From: CBIFWW01 sp966186435 | Lineage (GTDB): Bacteria; Pseudomonadota; Gammaproteobacteria; Enterobacterales; Enterobacteriaceae | Reading direction: 5' to 3' | Assembly (NCBI GenBank): GCA_966186435.1 | Contig: CBIFWW010000027.1 | Location: 1 to 28,209 of the forward strand | Length of the DNA stretch: 28,209 bases | Notes under the pieces: model-generated | What the model saw: only the letters and a program-made list of their open reading frames with translations | What the model was told of the DNA's origin: nothing | Databases searched by the model: none | Program-made: the position numbers and the translations under genes | Shown: one piece after another, positions 1-8,300 of the stretch | Layout: each line of letters starts with the position of its first letter | How positions within the stretch are numbered: the stretch's first letter is position 1

Positions 1-171
1 CTTTATACCTTTGTAGGTAATAAAGAAAAATCTGTCATATTATCTGAGAGATTAACTAAGGCAACGGGGGATAGTGACAGCTATTATGAGCACTCGTTGC
101 CGGGGTTATTAACGTTTTATAAAATAATAGCCTTAAGCAGCAATACTCTACTCAGCTATCAGCAAGGGTGA
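1..171 (+). CDS. 3' end of a truncated ORF, probably the front part of the next gene
   Basis: Frame 1 is open from the first base to the TGA at 169-171 and encodes 56 residues, rich in Leu, Ser and Tyr, that look like real helical protein (YYEHSLPGLLTFYKIIALSS). The true start lies outside the window. The TGA overlaps the GTG that opens the following ORF (GTGA). This could be translational coupling of two genes. However, the GTG has no properly spaced ribosome binding site: its only purine run, AAGG, touches the start codon. One extra base in the GGG run at 166-168 would fuse the two ORFs into one protein, and I consider that likelier. I do not recognise the family. Confidence 0.5.
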   Translation, partial: LYTFVGNKEKSVILSERLTKATGDSDSYYEHSLPGLLTFYKIIALSSNTLLSYQQG

Positions 172-1004
172 CGCAGATTGATAAAGCTTTTGCTTTTGAC
201 CCAAAGCCAGCTGATGAGCTGAGTCTGATCAGGCTATTACATAGTATTGATGAAAAAGATCTGCTCCAACAGCGAGTGAAAAAATTAACCACTGCGCCAG
301 AATATGCCTGTTATAGCAATTATTATTGCTATGAAACTAAAGTGCAGGCATTGCAGCCTCTCTATGAGAGTAATCAGGATGCATTGGCGAGTGAAAACTT
401 AAATATCCTTATCGCAGAATCGCAGGGACAGGATTTTGTTGAGTGGGAAATCGCGACTAAGCGGATTGCTAAAGGCTTGATGGAGTTGGGGCGCTTCAAA
501 GAAGGTCAAAAACTTGCTATGAATGCCGAGGATATTTATCTCGATGAAGTGAAAAATAATCCAGGCAGAAGGATGGATGACCCGTATCAACAGCTGGCGG
601 AATTTTACAGCTATGCAAATGACACTGAAAACGCCCGGCGTGTGTTGCATGAGCATGTCCCGGATTTGGAATCCAGCACAATGATTGCTTTTTACATCCA
701 AGCGAAAGAATGGAATAAAGCGCGGGATCTTATAGTCCTTGAAGACAGGGTTGATAGCATGAATTTAACTTTGTTGCAGAATCTTTGTATGACCAATACG
801 CCAGCATGTGTCCAGCATATCACCTTTACGCTAAAAAAACTGACTACTCAGGTGCCGTTGACATTTAGAGATGATTCCGGGAACGAACAGTTTTATCAGA
901 TTGGTAAGATTTTCCATTTACTCAAAATAAAACCGACGGCTGAACAGCAACAGCTTATTCAAATGCTGTACGACAATGCAGGAACAATACTCGAAAACCG
1001 ATAA
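168..1004 (+). CDS. Unrecognised helical protein with paired cysteines, probably the C-terminal part of a frameshifted gene
   Basis: The 278-codon ORF encodes an alpha-helical protein. Its middle (residues about 90-190) alternates short helices in a pattern resembling tetratricopeptide-type repeats (RIAKGLMELGRFKEGQKLAM, then YQQLAEFYSYANDTENARRV), but I see no clean TPR consensus. Two close cysteine pairs, C-x5-C near residue 48 and C-x6-C near residue 208, suggest disulfides and hence an exported protein. A signal peptide would have to lie upstream, outside the window. The ORF opens without a credible ribosome binding site and overlaps the upstream frame-1 ORF by 4 bases. The DNA is visibly more AT-rich than the core genes to the right, which points to acquired DNA. 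A perfect 11-bp hairpin follows the stop. No function can be assigned. Confidence 0.55.
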   Translation: MTQIDKAFAFDPKPADELSLIRLLHSIDEKDLLQQRVKKLTTAPEYACYSNYYCYETKVQALQPLYESNQDALASENLNILIAESQGQDFVEWEIATKRIAKGLMELGRFKEGQKLAMNAEDIYLDEVKNNPGRRMDDPYQQLAEFYSYANDTENARRVLHEHVPDLESSTMIAFYIQAKEWNKARDLIVLEDRVDSMNLTLLQNLCMTNTPACVQHITFTLKKLTTQVPLTFRDDSGNEQFYQIGKIFHLLKIKPTAEQQQLIQMLYDNAGTILENR

Positions 1005-1010
1005 CTTTTG

Positions 1011-1040
1011 ACTGCATTCTGGCTTGTGACAGAATGCAGT
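1011..1040 (+). terminator. Perfect hairpin after the first gene
   Basis: ACTGCATTCTG (1011-1021) pairs perfectly with CAGAATGCAGT (1030-1040) around an 8-base loop, 6 bases after the stop codon. There is no clear U-run on either strand, so it may be a 3'-end stabilising hairpin rather than a full intrinsic terminator. Confidence 0.5.
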
Positions 1041-1104
1041 CATTAACTGATATTGAATTATAAATAGTAAATGTAGGTAAGTATATTCATTGGCTGGGAT
1101 AGCG

Positions 1105-1658
1105 TTCAGAATTCTGTGTCACGTTAAAAATCACTACAACGTAATCACTTTATCGAGGCGGCTCCCAAAATAAATCGCCAACTGGGATAATGTCAAATTC
1201 CAGCTCTGGATGGGCATTGTCCATCTGGACTGGGCGTTCATCAACCCCAGATAAAGTAGTTTCAACAAACTGTTTTTATTAGGGAATGCGCCTTTGGTTT
1301 TCTTTAACTTTCTGAACTGTCTATTGACGGACTCAATGGCGTTCGTCGTGTCAATCACTTTACGGATCGTTGCCGGATACCGGAAGTAATGTGACAGGTA
1401 GGCCCCTTTTCTTCGCCACGACTGGAGCACCACAGGATTAGGATGCTTTGATGCAACGTATTTTATCGAGTTACGGATCTGATGAATGACGCAAAGCTAG
1501 ACTTCGGTATCCGGGTAAATGCTGTTTATCGCTTCAGTGAATCCGGCCAGGCCATCCACGCAGGCAATCAGAATATCATTCACACCACGGTTAAGGAGAT
1601 TGGTCAGTATCGATAGCCAGAAGTTAGCATCTTCTTTTTCAGACAGATATAGGCCCAT
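1105..1658 (-). mobile_element. Relic of an IS256-family (IS285-like) insertion sequence
   Basis: The segment carries the 3' part of an IS256-family transposase gene and, beyond its stop, a stretch (1105-1123, GTTCAGAATTCTGTGTCAC) resembling the terminal sequence of such elements. The other end is missing: resemblance to the family stops at about 1658, in the middle of the transposase. No intact inverted-repeat pair or target duplication is visible, so the element is dead. Confidence 0.6.
1134..1658 (-). pseudogene. IS256-family transposase, decayed
   Basis: Reading leftward from 1658, the translation begins mid-protein with family-typical sequence (GLYLSEKEDANFWLS, then NDILIACVDGL) containing the second catalytic Asp of the DDE triad. 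A TAG at 1497-1499 interrupts it just before LCVIHQIRNSIKYVASKH. The frame then jumps straight to VVLQSWRRKGAYLSHYFRYP, so the roughly 35-40 residues normally between these blocks are deleted without changing frame. The C-terminal part, with TTNAIESVNRQFRKL containing the catalytic Glu and the ending LAIYFGSRLDKVITL, is intact from 1433 to 1134. The N-terminal DNA-binding region and first catalytic Asp are absent. It cannot encode active transposase. Family assignment rests on remembered IS256/IS285 motifs. Confidence 0.85.
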
Positions 1659-1714
1659 CTATATTTCGGAAACAGAATATTTTAATAATGAGCCTATTTT
1701 AAGAATATAAAAAA

Positions 1715-2302
1715 TTATTGTAAAGATAGTAATCGATCCAGGGATGGATATACCTTCCCTCTATAAAGCAAGTAACCATAGTGCCACTCACTGCCACTTG
1801 CTGATATTTTCGTATCAATTACCCAAGAGCTACTAATAGTGGAATATAGCCAGTATATTGTGTGACAAATAGCATAAAGCATCCAAAAAATAGTGATTAT
1901 CAATGGAATAATCATGAAAACTGGGATTTTACTCATTTCAGGAATCATAATGATAAATGCGGTGAGTTGGAAAGTAAGCTTCACGCCAAAAGCAATGCTA
2001 AAAAATGTTTTTGCTCTTACTGCGCTGAAAAACCCGGGGTTCTTTAAGCTACTCCTTGTTTCCCTGACGGGAATACCGTTTACATAAATAAGCCATTCGC
2101 TGGCTTCTTCAGGAATAGTTACCACACCCATTTGTTTTAAAATATGCAATCGTAAAGAGATTGCAATAGGCAAAATCAAGCCTATAAAAAACAGATAGAA
2201 CACAGGCGCAGAAGCGCCGAAAAGTGCCAAGGTGATGGATATGACCATACCTACGAATAGCTTTCCAGAATAGAACAGTAATGACGAAGATTGATAATTC
2301 AT
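1715..2302 (-). CDS. Unrecognised multi-pass membrane protein, possibly lacking its original N-terminus
   Basis: The ORF encodes about 195 residues from an ATG at 2302; a TTG at 2314 is an alternative start. Hydrophobic stretches at roughly residues 10-50 (FVGMVISITLALFGA, FYLFFIGLILPIAI), 105-125 and 128-160 suggest three to four membrane segments. A polar part lies between them and a short hydrophilic tail ends the protein. The start has no good ribosome binding site. A GC-richer reading frame with plausible protein sequence (2475 to about 2310) ends just where this one begins but lies in another frame, so the annotated ORF may be the back part of a broken longer gene. The DNA is AT-rich, like the rest of the left edge. 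I recognise no family. Confidence 0.5.
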   Translation of the reverse strand: MNYQSSSLLFYSGKLFVGMVISITLALFGASAPVFYLFFIGLILPIAISLRLHILKQMGVVTIPEEASEWLIYVNGIPVRETRSSLKNPGFFSAVRAKTFFSIAFGVKLTFQLTAFIIMIPEMSKIPVFMIIPLIITIFWMLYAICHTIYWLYSTISSSWVIDTKISASGSEWHYGYLLYRGKVYPSLDRLLSLQ

Positions 2303-2309
2303 TCCATTG

Positions 2310-2474
2310 TCCAATTAAAAACGGCGCTGGATAGTCGACGCCGGGGGCAAATTCCATGCCTACAATTAATCTCACCATGTCCTCGGGAGAAGCGTTCCGG
2401 GCGCGCTTTTCACGGGGGATTGCGTCTTGCAAGCAATCTGGAGCGTAGGGGTTCTTGCAAGGCTGCTTTTTACA
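2310..2474 (-). pseudogene. Possible out-of-frame N-terminal fragment of the adjoining membrane protein
   Basis: Reading leftward from 2474 the frame encodes Lys/Cys/Pro-rich sequence (KKQPCKNPYAPDCLQDAIPR, later PEDMVRLIVGMEFAPG) that looks like genuine protein. An ATG at 2475-2473 stands directly before it but is followed at once by TAA. Loss of one base would give ATG-AAA-AAG and open the frame. Beyond about 2310 this frame becomes implausible (a shadow of the membrane protein). I read it as a decayed 5' part of the same gene, shifted at both ends. Neither the family nor the frameshifts can be confirmed from the sequence alone. Confidence 0.35.
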
Positions 2475-2717
2475 TCAAAGCCAGACAACATTAATTGACC
2501 ATTATGTAAACGACAACTTTATTTTTACATATTCAGTGGCAGGTTTTTTTACTTTCTGGCACCTGAAAACGAACTTTTCATCGAACTCCGTTCCTTTTAT
2601 TGTCAAAAATCTCACACCCATCCGCCCCATCCATAATTCCCCCTATTCGATTCTTGCGCCTGCTGGGTTTCGGTGCCATGATTGCGCGAATTTTCTTCAA
2701 TAATAACGGGGCGATTT

Positions 2718-2810
2718 ATGAAGCGTGAGATACCTAACCTCACCCGCTTACCGGCACCCTCTCAGGTGGCGGTGATTGCCCTGTTGTCTATGCCCAACAC
2801 CATGCGGTAA
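2718..2810 (+). CDS. Possible 30-residue upstream ORF or leader peptide of speC
   Basis: ATG at 2718 to TAA at 2810 encodes 30 residues beginning MKREIPNLTRLPAPSQ and ending SMPNTMR. A GGGG-containing stretch (2708-2711) lies 6 bases before the ATG, a passable ribosome binding site. The ORF sits about 170 bases before the speC start, and an 8-of-9-pair hairpin (2750-2758 with 2765-2773) lies inside it. It does not resemble the arrest peptide SpeFL known upstream of speF as I remember it. It could be a regulatory leader, a small protein or chance. Confidence 0.3.
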   Translation: MKREIPNLTRLPAPSQVAVIALLSMPNTMR

Positions 2811-2821
2811 CGCAGCGGGAG

Positions 2822-2882
2822 CCGATGGCATGCCAGCAGTAAAACCAGAAACCCTCTGTTTTTACTGATGTCTGGCTATCGG
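2822..2882 (+). promoter_or_regulatory. Long structured hairpin in the speC leader
   Basis: The arms pair in order: CCGAT/ATCGG, GCCAG/CTGGC, CAGTAAAA/TTTTACTG and CAGA/TCTG, closed by an AACCC loop. That is 22 base pairs, interrupted by a one-base mismatch and small bulges. It lies between the small upstream ORF and the speC ribosome binding site, so it is part of the leader if transcription starts upstream. A role in speC expression is inferred from position only. Confidence 0.5.
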
Positions 2883-2979
2883 TATCAATCCCGTCCTCAG
2901 GCAGACTCTTCGCGGGGCAATAGCCCTAATTTTGGTGCCACTGGCACTCACTCATCCTTGAATCAGGGGATTGGTGTAC

Positions 2980-5109
2980 ATGAATGCGTTAAAAATTGCC
3001 GTTAGTCTCGATTTGCTCGATGTAATTTCATCCCACCGCCCGTTAGTGGGGCTGGATAGTACCGACTTTACCGATGTGGCCGCGGTGGTGGTGACCCCTT
3101 CCGATGCCAAAAGCGGCGTGCTGGCCTTATTGAAGCGCAGCGGCTTCGGGCTGCCGATGTTTTTATATGGTGATAGCCAGCCGCTGGCTGAAGGGATCAC
3201 TGCTGCAATCAGCGGCAGCGAGCAGGACAATTTGGCGCTGGAAGCCGCCGCTGTGGAATACGAAGAGCGCCTGTTGCCACCGTTCTTTAACACCCTGAGC
3301 AAATATGTGGCGATGGGCCACAGCACCTTTGCCTGCCCGGGCCATCAGCATGGCGAATTCTTCAAAAAACATCCTGCAGGCCGGGCTTTCTATGATTTCT
3401 TCGGTGAAAACGTCTTTCGTGCCGATATGTGCAATGCCGATGTAAAGCTGGGCGATCTGCTGATCCACGAAGGCTCTGCCAAGCATGCCCAGAAGTTTGC
3501 GGCCAAAGTCTTCAACGCCGATAAAACCTACTTTGTGCTAAACGGTACTTCGGCGGCCAATAAAGTGGTGACCAACGCCTTGCTGACCCGGGGCGATCTG
3601 GTACTGTTTGACCGCAACAATCATAAATCCAATCACCATGGGGCGTTGATCCAGGCCGGGGCCACGCCGGTGTATCTGGAGGCGGCTCGCAACCCCTATG
3701 GTTTTATCGGCGGCATCGACGCCCACTGCTTTAATGAGCACTATCTGCGGGATCGTATTACTGAGGTAGCCCCTGATCGTGCATCAGAGGCCCGGCCATT
3801 CCGCCTGGCAGTGATCCAGTTGGGGACTTACGATGGCACCCTTTATAACGCCCGCCAGGTGGTGGATAGCATCGGCCATCTGTGTGATTACATTCTGTTT
3901 GATTCAGCCTGGGTGGGTTACGAGCAGTTTATTCCGATGCTGGCGGAGTGCTCGCCGCTACTGTTGGAACTAAATGAAAACGATCCGGGGATTTTTGTCA
4001 CCCAGTCGGTACACAAACAACAGGCCGGTTTTTCGCAGACCTCGCAAATCCATAAAAAAGACAACCATATCCGCGGCCAGGCCCGGTTTTGCCCCCACAA
4101 GCGGCTGAATAATGCCTTTATGCTGCATGCCTCCACCAGCCCGTTCTATCCGCTGTTTGCGGCACTGGATATTAACGCCAAGATTCATGAAGGAGAGAGT
4201 GGCCGCAATCTGTGGGCCGACTGCGTAGCAGTGGGTATTGAAGCCCGGAAGGCGATTATCGCCAACTGCAAAATGATCCAGCCGTTTATCCCACCGGTGG
4301 TGGCTGGCCGCCCGTGGCAGGATCATCCCACCATGGAGATCGCCCGGGATAAGCGCTTCTTTAGCTTTGAGCCTCATGCCCGTTGGCACGGATTTAGCGG
4401 CTACGCCCAGGATGAGTATCTGGTGGATCCTTGTAAGCTGTTGCTGACCACTTCGGGGATCGACACCGAAACCGGTGAATATACTGAGTTTGGTATTCCG
4501 GCCACCATTCTGGCCCACTATTTGCGGGAAAACGGGATTGTGCCGGAGAAGGCCGATCTCAACTCGATCCTGTTCTTGCTCACCCCGGCGGAAAGCCAGC
4601 AAAAATTGGTCCATTTAGTGTCGCTATTAGCGCGCTTTGAACACCATATTGAAGATGACACCCCGCTGGAGCAGGTGCTGCCCACCATTTATCAAAAGTA
4701 TCCGGTGCGCTATAAAGGTTACACCCTGCGCCAGCTGTGCCAGCAAATGCACGATCTAAACGTCAGCTTTGATTTGAAATCGCTACAAAAAGCCATGTTT
4801 CGCCGGGCGGAATTCCCGCCGGTAGAAATGAACCCGCAGGATGCCCATCAGCAATATATTCGCGGCAACGTTGAGTTGATACGCCTGCATGATGCTGAAG
4901 GGCGCGTGGCGGCGGAAGGCGCACTGCCTTATCCACCGGGAGTATTGTGCGTGGTACCCGGTGAGGTATGGGGTGGGGCGGCCTTACGTTACTTCCTCGC
5001 TCTGGAAGAGGGCATTAATGGATTGCCGGGCTTCTCCCCAGAGTTACAAGGTGTGTATAGCGAAACCGATGCCGACGGTATTAAACGCTTATACTGCTAT
5101 GTAATTTAA
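2980..5109 (+). CDS. speC: Ornithine decarboxylase, constitutive/biosynthetic type
   Basis: SpeC decarboxylates L-ornithine to putrescine, the first step of polyamine synthesis, in the cytoplasm with PLP. The 709-residue protein matches the usual length of about 711. It shows the N-terminal wing domain (TDFTDVAAVVV), the fold-type I PLP core with STFACPGHQHGEFFKKHP and HEGSAKHAQKFAAKVF, the PLP-binding Lys in SVHKQQAGFSQTSQIHKKD (about K346) and the C-terminal domain with PYPPGVLCVVPGE. I chose ATG 2980, which aligns with the E. coli start and has AGGGGA about 9 bases upstream; an in-frame TTG at 2971 would overlap that site. Similarity to E. coli SpeC is stronger than to inducible SpeF as far as I recall both. 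It is monocistronic, preceded by a long structured leader and followed by a hairpin. Confidence 0.95.
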   Translation: MNALKIAVSLDLLDVISSHRPLVGLDSTDFTDVAAVVVTPSDAKSGVLALLKRSGFGLPMFLYGDSQPLAEGITAAISGSEQDNLALEAAAVEYEERLLPPFFNTLSKYVAMGHSTFACPGHQHGEFFKKHPAGRAFYDFFGENVFRADMCNADVKLGDLLIHEGSAKHAQKFAAKVFNADKTYFVLNGTSAANKVVTNALLTRGDLVLFDRNNHKSNHHGALIQAGATPVYLEAARNPYGFIGGIDAHCFNEHYLRDRITEVAPDRASEARPFRLAVIQLGTYDGTLYNARQVVDSIGHLCDYILFDSAWVGYEQFIPMLAECSPLLLELNENDPGIFVTQSVHKQQAGFSQTSQIHKKDNHIRGQARFCPHKRLNNAFMLHASTSPFYPLFAALDINAKIHEGESGRNLWADCVAVGIEARKAIIANCKMIQPFIPPVVAGRPWQDHPTMEIARDKRFFSFEPHARWHGFSGYAQDEYLVDPCKLLLTTSGIDTETGEYTEFGIPATILAHYLRENGIVPEKADLNSILFLLTPAESQQKLVHLVSLLARFEHHIEDDTPLEQVLPTIYQKYPVRYKGYTLRQLCQQMHDLNVSFDLKSLQKAMFRRAEFPPVEMNPQDAHQQYIRGNVELIRLHDAEGRVAAEGALPYPPGVLCVVPGEVWGGAALRYFLALEEGINGLPGFSPELQGVYSETDADGIKRLYCYVI

Positions 5110-5118
5110 TTATTCACT

Positions 5119-5152
5119 GTTACCTACGCCAATATCTACTGGCGTGGGTAAC
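5119..5152 (+). terminator. 13-bp hairpin after speC
   Basis: GTTACCTACGCCA (5119-5131) pairs with TGGCGTGGGTAAC (5140-5152), with one T-G pair and an 8-base loop, 9 bases after the speC stop. The hairpin is strong but is followed by AAATTCCCC rather than a U-run. It may therefore act as 3'-end protection or a poor terminator. Confidence 0.55.
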
Positions 5153-5180
5153 AAATTCCCCTCCGGTTAATTTTCAGAAT

Positions 5181-5220
5181 ACGTTTAATCATTTTTCAGA
5201 TATTAATCTGGAACGTTTAA
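5181..5220. promoter_or_regulatory. Direct and inverted repeats upstream of the autotransporter
   Basis: Two ACGTTTAA direct repeats (5181-5188 and 5213-5220) start 32 bases apart, about three helical turns. They flank a perfect inverted repeat CAGAT-ATTA-ATCTG (5197-5210). The block lies about 130 bases before the autotransporter start in AT-rich DNA. This is a plausible operator, but no known regulator can be named. Confidence 0.35.
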
Positions 5221-5348
5221 ATTTAGTTGTTAATCATCATGGAAAAATTAATGGCGATATGATGTCGTTATTAATGTGGCGGCTTCTTTAATCATTGATG
5301 TAATTTATCTATTGAATTTAAGCGTGACACTCATAAAAGGAATGAATG

Positions 5349-8300
5349 ATGAAATTTAATAGGAAGTTTATAACCTGTGCGCTGTGGGGGTTATATTCCC
5401 CCTTTACGCTGGCGCTTGAATCCGTGCTAATAAAAAACGGGCAGGGCCAGGCGGTATTTAACTTGCGGTTTTACGGCCCAAATGACGGTGAGTTCTCCTC
5501 CGGGGATAGATCCACGCGTGTGCTTAGCCCTACGGAAAAATCCCTTATTATCAGTAGCGCCGAGTGGTATGCCAGGTTGCTTAAAACCACGCCGGGCCAG
5601 CAGCCATTAGTAGTGAATGTGGGCACTGATAATACTGAGGGCAATGCTAGTGCGGCTAGCCATATGGTTGACCGGCTGGGGCTATACGCCTCCCAGGCGG
5701 TTTTCCGTAAACAGCCCCTTAAGCCTAATGAGTTGGATGTGGGCGCCCACGGCGTTATGATTATGGGTCTGATCAAACACAATGCTGACACCCGCTTTAG
5801 TGCACTTCCCGTGGGGAAAGTAGATGGCCGTTATAGTGCCACCGTTAATCATGAATTCTTCCATATGCTAGGAATGAATACCTCCATTGAAAATCAAGCG
5901 AAGGATAAGAAAAATAGCCATAGCCCCAAAATCGCTGACGGCGTAATTTCAAACTGGACCGCAGGATTGCGCGATGATAACGATAACCCCGCCCGTCCGG
6001 GGCAAACCCTGTTATGCGATGACTGTGAAAATCCCGCAACCAAAGATGTTTTCGACCTTCGTAAAGATCAGGGATATTTCACCGGTAAAAATGTGGCTGA
6101 AGTACTAGCGGGCGCCCTGAAAGGTATCCCGGTGAAAATAATGGATGAAGACGGATTCGAGGTGAATGATAATTACCTCTCCCATAGCGAATTAAAAAAT
6201 AGCTTGTTAAGCCATCAGAATTACCGATCCTATATGGCACCGATGGAAGCCGAATTGGCGTTATTACAAGATCTTGGCTATTCAATTGACCGCAAGAATT
6301 TTTACGGTTTTTCTATTTATGGTGATAATAAAACTATTTACAACAAGCAGGGTTATTTTGCCCGTAATGGGCAGGGTACGGCCTATCTGAATGGGCAGTT
6401 TAATAGCGCTACCCTGGGTACCGGGCTACATATTTATGGCAGCCATAACACCGTCTATCAGCAGGCTGATTTATTGACCAAAGGCCAGGCCGGTGTGGGT
6501 GTTCGTATTGATGGTGAGGGCAATAGGTTGTATATCCCACACACCACCCGTATAGCCGCCAATGGAGAAAACGGCTACGGGCTGCTAGTGGCTTACGGCA
6601 AAGATCATCGTATCGTCCAGCAGGGTAATATTGAGGCCCTGAAAGGAGTGGCGGCGAATTTTGATTTTGGCGCTAATGTACTCGGCCCGGAAACGGAAGT
6701 TCGTGGCTCATATATTCGTCGTGTTGAAGGGGATACGGCTAAAGTGCTCGATGAATTAGCCGGTGCGTTGGTCAATCATTACGATGTTTCTGGAGCGCTA
6801 ACAGGCAAGCTGGCGGCGATTTATATTGGTGCCACCGCTTGGGTTAAAAACATCAACATCCTTGGTGGTGCCGCTGTCCGCGGCGATATTATCTCTAATT
6901 ACAGTGAAAAAGATGATAAAGGTGAGATGCGCACCACCACCCTTAGCTTGGGTAAGAAAATGAACGCCCGGGGTGAGGCGGTAAACGAAGCGGATAACAA
7001 TTTCCGATTTAACTACCAAGGAAATATCACTTCACAGAAAAAAGAATCCAACTTGGTTTTAGATCTGGTGGGGGGGATCTCTGGTCTAAACGGGCATCAT
7101 AAGCTTCAGAGTGTGGTTATCCGCCCCGGGGCTACACTGGAGAGCGCCGGTAGCTTTAGCCTGGCGGCAGGGAATCCGTTCATTAATAGTGGCACCCTGG
7201 CCACCGGGGTGGGTAACCAAATGGGCACCCTCACCATCAATGGTGGCTATTTGCAGAAAGACAACGCCACACTGCAGATCAAAACTCGTGCCATCCAGCA
7301 TAGCGTTCTTAATATTAAGGGGGATGCTGCGTTGGCCGGGCGCATGCAGCTTCAACCCCAGGCAGATTATTATCCCTCCGGATGGAATCTTTCCTCCAGC
7401 AGTCTGGTCAAGGTCAGCGGTGAGCGGAAAGGCACATTCGATAAAATAGAAGGCCAATTAACTTCACCCACCCTAATACTTAGCCAACGGAAGGTGGCCG
7501 ATGGCATCCAGTGGCGTATCGACCGGGCACCCAATGCTTATCAACAATATTCCGTCACTGAAAACGCCAAAGCTGTAGCAAGTGCCCTGGAGTCAGTCGC
7601 CCGTCAACCGCTCACTGGCGGCATGGCATCCTTATTGGCGGCCCTGGATTTCTCTGAGGCCGATGGCCGATCCGTTGGACGGGCACTGCCCCAATTAACC
7701 CATGAGCCTTATAGTATGGTCATCAACAGCACCCTCAACAGCCAGTCTCGTCAGGGGGAGATGATTCAAACGGCAAGCCGCGCCTTGCCTGCTGGCGAAT
7801 GGCGTAGCTTTGCCGACACCTTTGGCGGTGGGTACTGGCAGGATAGCCGTGGTTCAATAGTGGGTTATGAATCCTCCAGCTACGGTATTCTGGCAGGGGC
7901 AGAAAAGGGGAGTGAGGCTTTTAATAACTGGACGTTTGGGTTCTCCGGGGCCATCAGTGGCCAGAAGAACACGGCACGGTCTCCTTATAATGCTACTTCC
8001 CGCAGTACCGCTCTGGACATTGGGCTACATGCCCGCTACCAGTTACCGGACAACACTGGCCTGTGGATGTTTTACCAGGCTCATGCCGGGGTGGAAGACG
8101 GGAAGATGGATCGTAAAGTGGCGGTCAATGGCTACCAAGGGAGTAATCAGGGGAGCTGGACCGGCGTCAATGGCGGCTTGCGCGCTAGCGTGGGCTACCA
8201 GTGGCAGCTGACAGAGGGCCTGAACGCTGGGCCGTTTGCGTCCCTGGATTATCTGCGGCTGCATCAGCCTTCGGTGACTGAAAGCGGCGATCAGCCGTTA

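Larger units (their letters stand above)
2476..2979. other. Gene-poor upstream region and leader of speC
   Basis: About 500 bases without a convincing large gene. An 82-codon rightward ORF at 2455-2703 has protein composition typical of noise. 2495-2700 is AT- and pyrimidine-rich, while 2700-2979 is GC-richer and structured. The right half holds a possible 30-codon ORF, a long imperfect hairpin at 2822-2882, and small hairpins at 2915-2926 (GGGC/GCCC, followed by TAATTTT) and 2935-2947 (GTGCC/GGCAC). No promoter stands out clearly. Confidence 0.5.

Noticed and set aside
2455..2703. 82-codon rightward ORF before speC
   Set aside because: Unusual composition, no ribosome binding site, and overlap with a more protein-like minus-strand fragment; treated as noise.
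3970..4614. 214-codon minus-strand frame inside speC
   Set aside because: Antisense to a fully conserved part of ornithine decarboxylase, with no protein-like features of its own.
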